Assembly: GCA_035235625.1 (NCBI GenBank)
Contig: CP141142.1
Location: 19,540,995-19,604,994 of the forward strand
DNA: 64,000 bases
Direction of reading: 5' to 3'
Origin: Saururus chinensis
Taxonomy: Eukaryota; Streptophyta; Magnoliopsida; Piperales; Saururaceae
This document shows, piece after piece, positions 33,053 to 44,819 of this stretch (within the stretch, counting starts at the first letter, position 1; each line of letters begins with the position of its first letter). The notes below the pieces were generated by a model that saw nothing but the letters and a program-made list of their open reading frames with translations, was not told the DNA's origin and searched no databases. Position numbers and translations under genes: made by a program.

Positions 33053-34779
33053 TGATGTCCAGGAATTTTTCGAATTTTTGAAGTCGACTACGTGGAAATT
33101 AGGGTGTTGGACCCCTTGATCTTCTTGTGGGAATAACTTGATAATTAGTTGGAACTGGTAGTTGAGACCAAGAATGTGCGAATCAGAGTTGAGATGAGGA
33201 AGACACGACTATTTGAAGTTGAACATAATATGTAGGGCTTGTTTACCTGAATTGGATGTGCGAATTGTTTGTTTAAATCACTATATTGACCCAATTAATT
33301 AAAGTTACAAAATTTAGTTTTAAAGGCCCAATTAGGTTGCCTAAGTGAGGAGGTTTGGTCCAACTTTTAGGGGGATTAGGGGTCCTAATCCCCATGTTCA
33401 TGAAAAGGGATAATTAGGGCTTTATAGAGAGGAGGAGCTTTTTGGCCTGAAAAGCAAGGAGAAGGTGGTGGATCAATGGTAAACTGGCAATTAAGGTAAG
33501 ATCACTGTCTTAATTTTCGAATCGAGATTAGTAGGGGTTTCCTTAAGTAAATTTGAATATTATATTAATTGTGATTTCTCCAATTCACTATTTTTGTAAT
33601 TTACAAGAACAGTGATTTCTGTAATCACTATTCATGTAAATTCGAGTGTTGTTTTACTATTGCTGGTTTTCCACCGGCTGACCAATTGCTGGATTCTATC
33701 TTTGATACCTTTTCTTCTATGCAGAGGTTCTGCTGCATCACACCAGGGTTGCATGGCCGCCATTGCATAGTCACATCACTGTCTATTCTCTTTCGACCGC
33801 TCGGCCCTGTTGAAGGTAAGAAAAAAAAAGGGTAGCAGCACAGCCCTTGGCCACACTAGCCATGGTCTTGTTGGCCCTAATGGCCTTGGCAGCGGTGGCT
33901 TCTACCTCTTCCGCACAATTGATTTAAAAAAAAAAGGGGCTTTGTCGCCTCGACTGACCACCGGGCGACGACTAGGCTAGGGTGTTCGGAATCGTCATGT
34001 GATGGTAATCTGGTCGATGCTAGCCATCGCCCCTTCGTGGCGGCCAGGGGTGGTGCCACTAGAGGTGTCTTTGCCTCTAGTCAAATGCGGGGAGCACGAC
34101 CCACCCCGTGGGTCATCTGAGACGGGTTTGGGTTGGGTGGCCTGAACCAATTAATTCAAGATCTGAACCGGGTCGATATGCTTTTTAAAAAAAGAGGTAT
34201 CATTGAATCGGGTCTGGTTAACGAAGCTATACTTGTTCAAAAAATTGAGAAAAATTACCAGTGCACTTTGAGAGGGATACCAGTGTCCTGACAAAGTTTT
34301 AGGTTGGAAAAAATCTCAAAGTATGTGTAATAATTCTTTTACCCCTTATAGTTAAATTATAGTATAATATTCACTTACCCAACTTAGGGGCTCATGTTCA
34401 ATGGCCTATGAGTGATCTTAAAAATTAGGAACATTTTTACTGAGAGTTTAATGGGTAACATAAATATAGGACAAACCACTTAGTGAGGAAATATCACAAT
34501 GAGTGGGGAATTGACTGTTTTGCCTCTAGGGTTAATCGTAAACAGTTAAGTCAACCAAGGTCGGTTCAAGGGGCACACGAGCCCGGTAAATGCTAGAAAA
34601 ATTAAATCGAGTCCATGAAGTTAAGTAGTACCCTTGAACCCAATTTTAGACCATTTGGATGTTAATAAGTGTCACGAGTTGGATTTTTAAAACCCTTTTT
34701 ATTTAAAGAACAAGCAATAAATCATGATAATTTTTTTTGTCTTTAAATAAAAAGGGTTTTAAAAATCCAGGTCGTGACA
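33053..34779 (+). repeat. 5' LTR of the nested gypsy-type element
   Basis: 1,727 bp. It matches 35320 to about 36880 through shared blocks (TTGAAGTTGAACATA, GTTTACCTGA, GGGGATTAGG...TAATCCCCATG, GGTCGGTTCAAG). It ends in GTCGTGACA. A TATA-like region follows the AATCCCCATG block. Its last 100 bp are a strong hairpin, reported separately. Confidence 0.75.
34680..34769. repeat. Perfect 29-bp inverted repeat (hairpin) at LTR end
   Basis: The arm at 34680-34708 (starting TGGATTTTTAAAACCC) is exactly the reverse complement of 34741-34769, around a 32-bp loop. Imperfect pairing extends outward through GTCACGA/TCGTGAC. The sequence of the left arm and loop recurs, in opposite orientation, at about 38800-38878. 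Confidence 0.9.
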
Positions 34780-35319
34780 GTTGGTAACTGAGGTATTCCT
34801 CTAATTGCAAGTATGAAGTCATCTGAAGATTATGACTTAGTTAAAGTTGATGGGAAGATGTAGATTTAATGTGTTTGTTAAACCCTAGGAAAGTTTTTTT
34901 CGAAGGGATATTGGATGGCTAAAGGAAAAAGCCCTTACACATGTTTAACATGGGACACGAGTAGCAGTGTGAAGGTGTAGAAATTTGTTGCTTAGAAGTG
35001 ATTAATTAAGATAAGTAATATAGTGGAAGCTAGAGTTTGAATGGGATTAGTGTGAAACCCTAGAGTGGGTGAATGTGGCTTTCAGGGCCAAATTGATTTT
35101 AGATTAGCCTTGGAGAATTGGGGGGACACAATTCCTTGTAAGAGGGGAAGAATGTAACAGCCTGAATTTTGTGGGTTATTAAGTTTGTGTGCTATATAAA
35201 TTATAAGTTGCAGTTGATGTAGATTGAAACAGTAGAATCAAATTTAAGTTGAAGGCCGAGCTTGTCAAGGGTTGAACGTGGCAAATTGCAAGGATGCAAT
35301 TCTTTTAAGGAGGGGAGAA
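34780..35319 (+). other. Interior of the nested element with two polypurine-tract/LTR-start motifs
   Basis: No ORF. AAGAGGGGAAGAA at 35140-35152 is followed by TGTAACAGCC, and AAGGAGGGGAGAA at 35307-35319 by TGTAATATCC. Both look like a plus-strand primer plus LTR start, 167 bp apart. Confidence 0.65.
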
Positions 35320-38300
35320 TGTAATATCCCAAAATTTCCTAGGTTTAAAAAATTAAATATGTAAAACTTAGGGTGTTTGACTCTTTGACTTTCTTATTAT
35401 AATAACTTCCTCCATAGATAGAATTTGTAGCTTAAAACCTTAAAGGTAGAAAGTAGATTGAAAGAGCTTTGAAATGCCACCAAGAACGCACGAATCGGAG
35501 TCTGAATGAGGGAGATATGACTATTTGAAGTTGAACATATCGTATAGGGCCCGTTTACCTGATCTAAATGTGTATGTGGGCCGTTTAGGTCATTTTGCGG
35601 GGCCTGTTGTTTATAATTCTGAAATTAATTTTTAGAGGCCTAATTAGGTGGCCTAATTTAGGATGATTGGCCTAGCTTCTGGGGGGATTAGGAACCATAA
35701 TCCCCATGCTTATAAAAAGCTTTCGAGGGCACAATTAAGGGGTCTTTTGGCCGATGGGGTGAGAGAAGATAGTCAGAGAAGCTCCGGTGGTGGATCAACA
35801 ACAAATCGGCGATTAAGGTTAGATCATTGCCATTGTCTTTGAGTGTAGAGTAACGAAGATTTGATTAAATAAATTTGGATCTAATTAGATTTCCGCAATT
35901 CTATATTTTGTAATTTACCTGAATAGTAGTTGTGTTATGTAATTTTGTTATGAAGTAGTTTTTGTAATTTATTTTGATCTTGCCAACCGGCCGCCAATTG
36001 GCAGCCGCTTGGTCAACGATTGACCTGTCCTTGGCACTGGACTCCCTCAGCGGAGGGCCAGGATCCGACACGTGGCCGTTGCTGGGCAAGCCACCGTGCC
36101 GATGCACAGATGAAACATAAAAAAAATAATAGGCCCTGGCGGTGTTGGACGAGGCCACGCTAGTCCCGGCCGCATTGATCTAGGCCACGACGGTCTGCCT
36201 TGCCATTGTCTAGCCACCGGACGGCGACAGGACCAACGCAATAGGTTCAGCCGTGCGCCGGTGGTTCTGATGCCCTTAGCCGCCCACCTCTCTGTCACTA
36301 TAGAGGGGCAGAATGGCCTTTGGCCGGTCGTGGGGAAGACGACCTGTGATGCGGGTCATTGCTTCCTGGACTGGGTCGGGTAACACGACGCAGTTTGGTT
36401 CGGCTCAATTATTTTTTTTTAAAAGTACACCCACAGAACCGTGTCTGGTTCAGTATGATAAAATAGTCAAAAAAATTTAGAAAAAAATTAAAAATGACTA
36501 TGAGCATATGCCGAGTGTCTTGACCAAGTCTTAGGTCTGGGAAAAATCTTCAAGCATGTGAAATGACCAATTTACCCTTGTGAATTGATGTGTAAACTAA
36601 TAATGATTAGTGACTAGACTTCAGGGCTCCGGTTCAAGGGCTTATAGTGGATTTGAAAATTGAGAAAAATCTCAATGAGATTTTAGTGTGTATCCTAAAT
36701 TTGGACCAAGCCACAAGTTAGGTAAAATTCCAATAAATAGATACTTGACTGTTTTACCCTTAGGGTTAAGGTAAGACTATTAATTTGAACTGGGGTCGGT
36801 TCAAGAGGCTTATGACCCGCTAAATAGCAAGAAAATTACTTCGGGTTCACAATGTCATGGTGTACCACTGACATTAGTTTTGGACCCATCAAGGTTCAGG
36901 GAGGCCCTAAACAAAAAGATAAAAATACCCTTATGAGCGGCCGACTTGCATTCTTGTAGATGAAATTAACGGGCTAATGTGATACTATAACCTTTTGAGA
37001 GGTTAAAGACTTACCCGAGAGCAGAGAGGACCATATCCAATGTTGGATAATTACTTTAATGCTCTTAGGTGCATTATGAACACTTTTCAATAAAGATTAG
37101 GCTTAGGCACGAGAGCTCGGACATTCTTAATATAATTATTGAACTTGATTCTTGATATTATGATTTACTTGGACTTGTGTGGTTCTGATTGCTTATGTTG
37201 TTTATTGTTTTGATATTTGATATTGATGTTCTAATAGTAACTTATCACTAGCATAAGATTGTTGAAAGATTAATTTATGGGGTGGATAGCTTTGGATTGG
37301 GCGAGAAAACCAAATCAAGATAAGGACTAAAATGCCTCAAAGGGGTCCGGGACTAGTTCATAAAGTAAACAAAGCCTTTGGCCTGACAATTTGCCTTGGT
37401 TGATGAACCGATTGTAGTTTCGAGTTTTAAACCTTAGTCTAGAAGGGACTAATAGTGTTTGGGATCGCCATTCGGAATCCTGACTTAATGATGAGAAAGA
37501 TAGGGTTCAGAATGGTTTCCTGAGTTTTAGCTCTATTGAGGAGCTGCTGATTTGACCGTGTAGTTGCATCTACCCATTGGAGGGAGCTTGTTGTGAATGT
37601 TCTAAGGGCCTATTATTGAAGTCGACGTGCTAGTCGTATAGGTTTTAATTATGTTGTGGTTAATAAGGGCATTTAGGTAAATAGGTTAATTAGGGTATTA
37701 GTGCCTTCTTTTAATTATGCTAATGGGCCTTAAGTGCTACGCCCTAATTGGATTTATGGAATGAATGATTAATTGTTTTGTTTTCTCCCCTTTCCTTTTT
37801 GCCTCTCCCTCCTATCCGGCGGCCATGCCACTCCTTCTCCCCTTTCTCGTTACCGGCTAGCCAGGCTGTTGTGGACACCGGTCCACAACAGAGCTCTGCG
37901 TGAACCGGGCTCACCATAGATCTATTGAGGATCTTTTAGTGTATACGTATTTGGATTAGCTGACATCCTATTTGGTTGGCTTTTCCTACCATTTCTATTT
38001 AGGTGCAGTTGTGGGCCATGCCCTTCCACTCCGGTTAGGTCCTTCGTGGGCTAGGTGATTGTACTTCCTGGTGGATTCCAGGGTGTTTCATCATAGATTT
38101 ACCTTTGAGGGTGGTCTATGGTGAGTTTATCATTTGTCACTTAGGTTGACATCTGATGAGTGTGTCTGTCATTGGGATTAGACGGGGATATTAATTATCG
38201 AACAATGGTTTGAGAGATAATTAATAACATTGATTGATATTGCTTGTTTAAAGGACTTGCATAAAATGTAGGTTGCTTGAAAATACTTAAGCATTGGATG

Positions 38301-41005
38301 TGTGATGTTATGCTTCTTAGTATTGTGTAGTTTTAGGCAGAACTACTTTTGGATCTGATCTTATTAGAAACATTGGAGATGTTGTCTGATGAGTACGTAG
38401 GCAACTAACATTGGGTGATATTGGCCTGATTCAAAAAATATTAAAATTTACTTTTGTTCTTCTGAAACACTCTTCCAAGGGGAGGAAATATTTTGTTGCA
38501 TGTTTGGTCTTGTTTGCTTGCAGGTTCTTTAGATGGGAACGTAGCGAGATTAGGATGTCGGTGGGCGATTGAGGACTACATTGTATTAGTGGGATCTAGC
38601 TTATTGCTTATGTAATCTTGTAAGTAATTGTAAGTACTGGCGTGAGAGCCAACTTTACTTGGTTGTTTATTTTTGGACAGATGATAGACTTGTACTTAGA
38701 GGGTTAACATGATATTTATCGAATTTTGACACGTGTGATAATATTATAGATTTTGATATTCGTATTTGTGAACCCCAGTTATCGGATGATTTTTTTTGTG
38801 TTTGAGAAAGAAAAAAATTATCATGATTTATCACTTATTCTTTAAATAAAAAAGGTTTTAAAAATCTGGGTGGTGATAATAAGGCTTTGAACAAAATGAC
38901 AAAAATGCCCCTATGAACATATTACCACATTCATGTGAATGGAAACGTGAGTTGATTAAGAGAGAAGTTTTGGGAGAGGGCGATGAATTTAAATCAATAG
39001 AGGGACAATGAGATGACCAAAATGACCGAAGGGAGTTTACCATATCCTAGGTGGTAAAATTACTCTAATGCCCTTATGGGCAGTAGTAGATTTCATTTCT
39101 ATCGAAACGGATAATGTAGTTAACCAAGAGTTAAGGTAACTTATAATGATATTAATATCTGAAAATGGAAGGGGTGTGACCAATAAGTGACACAAAGACC
39201 TTTATAGGTCACAGTGTCATAAGATACGAGGGGAAGAACCCTAGTTCTCAAGGTTTAAGGTAGTGTTTTACACATGTCCGCAATGTAATGCATCAATCTA
39301 CTAAGGTATTATATACGTAACTTGCATGTTGCATTAGAGTATTTACATTCTCGGGCTTGAATTCATTGAGACCTAGCCCTGCAAATGAGTGCAATGATTA
39401 TTTATTATTATGGACTTATATGACTTCATGTTATTTATGTTGATTATTCTGATGCATGTTTTTATTATTGATGCATTAATTTATATCAGTAACTTAAGAT
39501 TAATGAAGTTTAATCAAGAGATATTAATTGTAGTTAGATTAGGGGAGAATATCTAATCAAGATAAAGACTAAAATACCCTCAATAGGGTTTGGGATTGGT
39601 TCATGGAGTGAACTGGGCCTTGACATAGAAGGTATCCTTAATTAATGAACCAAGGGTAGTTATGGGAGTTTGCCCTAGTCTCATAGAGACTATTAGGGTT
39701 TGGGGATGTTCTCTGAGTCATAGCTCAGTGGATGAGCTATTTATTGGGTCGATTCACAATGTGAAGAGGACCCAAATGGTTGGGCGAATACTTGACTGAA
39801 TGAAAATAATCTAGTTTAAGTTTTGAATGGTTGGGGAGTCGGTGGTTATAAAGACCCTAGGCTTCTATGGGATATATATTATTTATGTCTTTGTAGACAT
39901 TGCTCCTAGAGTTGGGATGGTGGGGATTATGATACACTTTCTTCACTACCACGATGGTTTGGGTATTGGCCAGCGAGGTCTCTATTGGGGGTTTTTCATA
40001 GGTCTTCACAGGACCGTATAGTACATATGAAAAGCAAAGTTTTATGAGCATCATGGAAGGCTTGTGCTTCTTGCCAATCTTTGTCCATGAGTATAGTTGA
40101 GATCCTCTTCTCCAGAATCGTGGCAGGCTGTTGATAGCCATGGGGATTTGGGTCAAGCTACAGTTAAGAAGTCTACTCTAATGTTGGAGTCCTATGTTTG
40201 GGGATTTCTTTGAGATTTGAGTTATGAAGGGTGATTGGTGTGATGTGTCATTTTAGTTGGCATATGATGTGTCTATCTGTCTAAGAGATTGGACAAGGGT
40301 ATTAATTATTGAACAAGGGTTGTGAGATAATTAATGATATTGTTTGATATTGCTGGTTAATTAGCACAAGTGGAATGATTAAAAGACTTTCATAAAATGT
40401 AGGTTGATTGAAGATACTTAAGAATTGCATGTTGAATGTTATGTTTCTTGAGAACGATAGTGTCTAGGAAGAACAACGTCCGGATCCGATCTTGTTGGAA
40501 ACATTGGAGATGTTATCTGATGAGTATATAGGTAACTAACATTGGGTGATGTTGGCTCAATCTAAAAAATATTAATTAATACTTTTGTTCCTTTTGAAAC
40601 TATTCTCCTGAGGATGGAGAGGTTCCGTTATTGTTGTTTAGTTATTTGGCTTAGTTGATTGCAGGTTTTCCAGGCGACAACAAGTGAGACCAAGAAATGC
40701 GAGCATGAGTTGTAGTTCCTTGTTTATACAATTCTGGTACGTAAGTGTATCTTTAGCGTGAGAGTCAACTTAGTTATTGATTTTTAGACGGATGATGGAC
40801 TTGTACTTACATGGATAGGCTATTCTTTATGAATTTTTGAGATGTGTAATAATATCATATGATTTGATATTCATATTTGTGAACAACAATTATCATGACC
40901 TAGATATTTAATTGAATGGTTTGTTTTGTACTTAAGAAAAAAATATTCTTGTGACTTACCGTTCATGTTATAAAAAAAATGCTTTTAAAATTCCGGGTCG
41001 TGACA
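35320..41005 (+). repeat. 3' LTR region, expanded by a ~2-kb tandem duplication
   Basis: Starts TGTAATATCCC after the purine tract and ends CCGGGTCGTGACA. The first 1.56 kb corresponds to the 5' LTR. The segment 36901-38880 is then repeated, diverged, at 38881-41005: shared blocks include ATCAAGATAA(A/G)GACTAAAAT, GAAACATTGGAGATGTT and AACTAACATTGGGTGAT. Neither copy is present in the 5' LTR. It contains no credible ORF; GC-rich islands near 36.0-36.4 and 37.8 kb give spurious frames. Confidence 0.65.
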
Positions 41006-41010
41006 ACTTG

Positions 41011-41669
41011 TGTTATCATAGTAGGCATTGTTTCTTGTTGAATTCCATAGTCCATGAGCATTTATTTCATCCATAAAAGTTGAGTACAACAACTTCTTGC
41101 TGCAATGTACTTAGCTTCAGCAATGGAGAGAGAAATAGAGTTCTATTTTTTGCTATGCCATGCTACGAGACAATTTCTAACAAAAAAACAACCATCACTA
41201 GTGGACTTTCGATCATCAATGTTGCCAGCCCAATCAGCATTTGAATATCCAGAAAGTAATATAGATGTGTCATATGGGTACCAGAGACCAATATTAGATG
41301 TTTCCGCAACATACATGATAATTATTTTTACTGCAATCAAGTGGGATTCTTTTGGATTTGCTTGATAACAAGCATAAACTCCCACACTAAAGGAGATATC
41401 CGGACTTAAATAAAAGTAAGTTACCAATCATACTCTTAAAAAGATGAGGATCTACACATTTTTCTTTTGTATCTTTACTCAACATGAGTGTAGTACTCAT
41501 TGGAGTAGTGACACATCTTCCAGAGTCAAGGCCAAATTAGGTTACCAATTCCTTATCATATTTGGTTCGTGAGACAAAAAATCCTTCTCCTAATTATTTG
41601 ACTTGAAATCCCAAAAGGTATTTATTTAGTAATATTTCTTAAAGACATGATATAACTATGAAAAAAGAG
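41011..41669 (-). pseudogene. Copia RT C-terminus and RNase H fragment
   Basis: The minus strand reads from about 41665 downward: F-Q-V-K, P-M-S-T, L-S-K-D, D-P-x-L-x-x-S-M-I-G, D-I-S-F-S-V-G-V, Y-Q-A-N-P-K-E-S-H-L. The RNase H signature A-D-W-A-G...D-R-K-S-T-S-D-G-C and a truncated Y-I-A-A block end in D-N-T-S. These are the post-catalytic RT and RNase H blocks of Copia pol, in order, with stops and shifts. It ends at the ACTTG duplication where the gypsy-type element inserted. Confidence 0.85.
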
Positions 41670-44013
41670 TGTAATGATCTTTGAACCGCTCAATTCAGAC
41701 TTTAGAGTCAAAAGTTACGACCTCGGGGAGCGTATGTTATATGTAGGACTCACATAAAAAGAGCTAGATAAACTACTTTATGTGGTATAGTTTCGTAGGG
41801 CTTGTTGATACTAGCTCAAAGGCACCAAGAACGTGCAAATCTAAGTTTGGGGTAGAAAGTTATGAACATTCGAAGATAGAAAGATTAAAAAAATTTGAAA
41901 AAAATGGCATGACACAGCCATGCGGCGCGCAACAAGTGCACACACCACAGCGCGTGCGGAACACCCACAAAATCTTGGGCACCACACCAAAAATGGCGGC
42001 ACGACACCACTATTTTGGCGCACTGCTCCCCTATAAATACCTATGTTTGGGTGTTTCTTCATCGAAACTTCATTTTCTCTGTTTCTGGTTATTCTGAGTT
42101 TGATTTAGTTTGTTCAAAAGGTGTTCTTGACTAAATTGAGGTTTTTCTTTACGATGGAGGGGTTATTTTTAATATTTTACCGCTCTAAAGTGAAGAAACC
42201 TTATGAGAGATCCTTCGATCCATATTCAAACTTCTTTTACCAAATTCTAAGTCGTTTTAAGTCCGAATTGAACCATTCAAGAAGTGTTCTTACCTAAATT
42301 GAGAGTGCTGGACGTCATGGTGGGATTATTTTCATAATTAGAGAACTCTAGAGTGTATAAAAGTTGACTTCCAAGTTTATAGAGTTTGAGTTATCGTCTT
42401 CAAATTCGCGCGGAGAGTGAGGTAGATGTTTTTATGCTATCTTATCACATAAATGTTTACTTTGTCTGTCTTTTAAACTTAATATGTAGAAGAATCTAAC
42501 ATGCTAAGTGTTAGATTTAATTTCAAGTTATGTTTTTATGATTTTTGTACGTATATGATTTATTGAATGATTATTCGTTAGAGTAGGATACATATTATAT
42601 ACTATATGTTTTATCGTATGATTTATATATGGTAGTTTTTTCGCTTTCTCATATATTCATTTTATAGAATGATTTATTCTTAGAATTTGATTTTGAATTA
42701 TACAGTGGTAGTGTGTGAGATCGAGAAAATCTAGTTTCACCACTATTTTGATTAAGAATGATTAAAATAGATTTGGAAAGTAGTTTTAGATAATGATTCT
42801 TTATAGGATGACGAATCTCAAATTATTTTTAAAAATACATACAAGCATGGTGATCGAGTTACTGAAACGAGACGAAGAAGGGGTAACTATCTCGTTGGAT
42901 GAGCGACTAACCTTGTATTTGTAGCCATTATTAGTAACACTCACATGACTAGTAGAGGTGAAGATAGGGGTTTTGAAAAGATAAACATTGGGATGGGATG
43001 TTAAAAAAGAAAAAACTACCCTTTTATGAGTTTGGGAACTCAGGATTGCTTTGTTTATCTGGAGCTGTCGATTGGCGCCTGATAGAGCTCTATGGAACAA
43101 ATGAGGACATAGTCCTAATCCAATCTGGAACCTGAGGCACGATACACTTTGTTGCTGGGTGAGCCCTAATGAAGGGCAAGACCTTTGATTAGCCCCTAAC
43201 CAAGGGCAGCTACGCGCTAGGGTAGATAGTATCATGGGAAGACTATCTACTCTCTTGATCCCCGCACCCCATGAGCACGGGTGGCTCTTCTCTCCACAAG
43301 CACGAGGTATTTTAGCGATGATCTATAGAGGAGTAAGAGGCCGCTGCTTTGTACCCATAGCGAAGTCCATAAGATGGATTAGGTGTCTGCGACTTTTGTA
43401 GCAAGTCATGAGAACTTGCAAACCCTCAGATCATCTTCAATATGTAGGAAGAACTTCTAAAGGTGGTTCTGGGTGAGAGCCACACCCTATTTTTGTGAAA
43501 TGCAATATTTATATTATATATTTTTGAAATTGCCTTATGTTACTTTATGCCTAGTAGTATAAATTCTCTTATTGAGTATTTTAAAATACTCACCACCCCA
43601 CTGACATTGCAAGACCTGACAGAGCTTAGTATGCTGGTAGAAGAGCCTACTCGGGAGTTTTCGAGATAATTTCAAAGATTTTCAACCAAACTTAAATCAT
43701 AGTAAGAAGTTTTATTATTTTCTAGCTTGTGTATTTGTACACATACAATATGTTCCTGGGTAAATATTGTTTTCTAACATACTTATGGTAAGTAGCTCCA
43801 GTCGCGAGCCCGGGGAAACTCCAATGTTTTTATTATAATTTTATGTGCTTCGTAAAATCTCAGGGTGCGATAGTTACATACAATATGTTACTGGGTAAAT
43901 GCTATTTTATAACATGCTTATGGTAAGTAGCTCTAGTCGTGAGCCCAGGGAAACTCTGATATTTTTATTATAATTTTTATATGTGCTTTAGTAAAATCCT
44001 AGGGTGCAATACA
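41670..44013 (+). mobile_element. Probable solo LTR (Ty3/gypsy type) interrupting Copia RT
   Basis: Starts TGTAATGATC and ends GGGTGCAATACA, with TG...CA termini. It has a TATA-like CCCCTATAAATACC at 42028-42041 and the layout of long gypsy LTRs (opening TGTAATGA, AAAGTTACGAC block). It is 2,344 bp with no coding capacity; the 144-codon minus frame at 43235-42801 shows no motif. It lies between the RT N-terminal and C-terminal parts. About 170 RT residues, including the Y-x-D-D catalytic block, are absent from both flanks. No target-site duplication is visible. Confidence 0.55.
43741..44013. repeat. Tandem duplication (135 + 138 bp) at the LTR end
   Basis: 43741-43875 and 43876-44013 share ACATACAATATGTT, CTGGGTAAAT, CTTATGGTAAGTAGCTC and AGGGTGC. 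Each copy ends in a potential LTR terminus, so the LTR has two possible 3' ends. Confidence 0.85.
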
Positions 44014-44760
44014 AATGGACTCATGCCTTGCCAAAGAGGCAAAGTTCTCATCAAAATCAATACGTTCAATTTGAGTGTATCCTTTGTGCAATTAATCTGG
44101 CCTTGTTTATGACAACAACTCCATTCTCATAAGTCTTATTCTTGAAGATCCATTTGGTTCCTATAACATTTTTGTCAGCAGTCCGTAGTACAAGGTACCA
44201 AACCTCATTTTTGACAAATTGATTAAGTTCATCTTGCATGGCATTTATCCAATGGTTATCAGTGAAGGTTTCTTCAACATTCATGGGCTCTAATTTAAAA
44301 CTGAAGAAAAAATGGCTAATTTTGGCTTGTCGTCTAGTCAATACTGGTGCATGAGGATCTCTAATAATTTGAGCAAGAGGATGATCTTTGATAGGTTTCA
44401 GGTCATTATCATTGTCCTCACTAGTTTGTGGACTTGAATCCATTTCCTCATCATGGACAACCACATTTATAGATTCTTGAATAGTGTTTGTTCTCAAGTT
44501 CAAGACTCGATAGGCTTGACTATTTGTAGAATATTTGAGAAAAATGCTTGCATCACTTTTTGGTTCAAGTTTGCCTATATTTTCTCTATCTTTTAAGATA
44601 TAACATTTGCTACCAAACACTTTAAAATATTTAACACTAGGCTTTTTACCATGCCACAACTCATAAGCTGTTTGATCCTTACATGCACGAAGATAAACTC
44701 GATTGATAATGTAGCCGGTGGTGTTGATTGCTTTGGCCTATAGATTCTTTTGAAGGTTTT
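44014..44760 (-). pseudogene. Copia integrase C-terminus and RT N-terminal part
   Basis: The minus-strand frame 44659-44066 starts in the integrase C-terminal region (F-G-S-K-C-Y, K-L-E-P-K-S-D) and an acidic linker. It then enters RT: W-I-N-A-M-Q-D-E-L-N-Q-F, N-E-V-W, K-N-V-I-G-T-K-W-I-F-K-N-K, N-K-A-R-L-I-A-Q. After a frameshift it continues to F-A-S-L-A-R-H-E-S-I at 44014. It is then cut by the solo LTR, before the catalytic Asp residues. Confidence 0.85.
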
Positions 44761-44819
44761 TACTGGTTAAGAATATAGTGGCCACATCTTATAGAACACA
44801 GTTCTTCCTTTTTGAAACA

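Larger units (their letters stand above)
33053..41005 (+). mobile_element. Non-autonomous Ty3/gypsy-type LTR element nested in Copia RNase H
   Basis: A 7,953-bp insertion flanked by the 5-bp duplication ACTTG (33048-33052 and 41006-41010). It begins TGATGTCC and ends CGTGACA. A 1.73-kb 5' LTR is followed by a degenerate primer-binding site, TTGGTAACTGAGG at 34781. The interior to the second LTR start is only about 540 bp and non-coding. A polypurine tract AAGGAGGGGAGAA (35307-35319) precedes the 3' LTR start TGTAATATCCC. No gag or pol is seen, so it resembles a LARD-like or gutted element. The 3' LTR is much longer than the 5' one owing to extra and duplicated segments. Confidence 0.8.

Noticed and set aside
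36047-36298. GC-rich overlapping frames in the nested LTR
   Set aside because: Composition-driven, no domain, and located within LTR sequence shared with the 5' copy.
42801-43235. 144-codon minus-strand frame
   Set aside because: Lies within the probable solo LTR, has no motif, and crosses regions aligned to LTR features.
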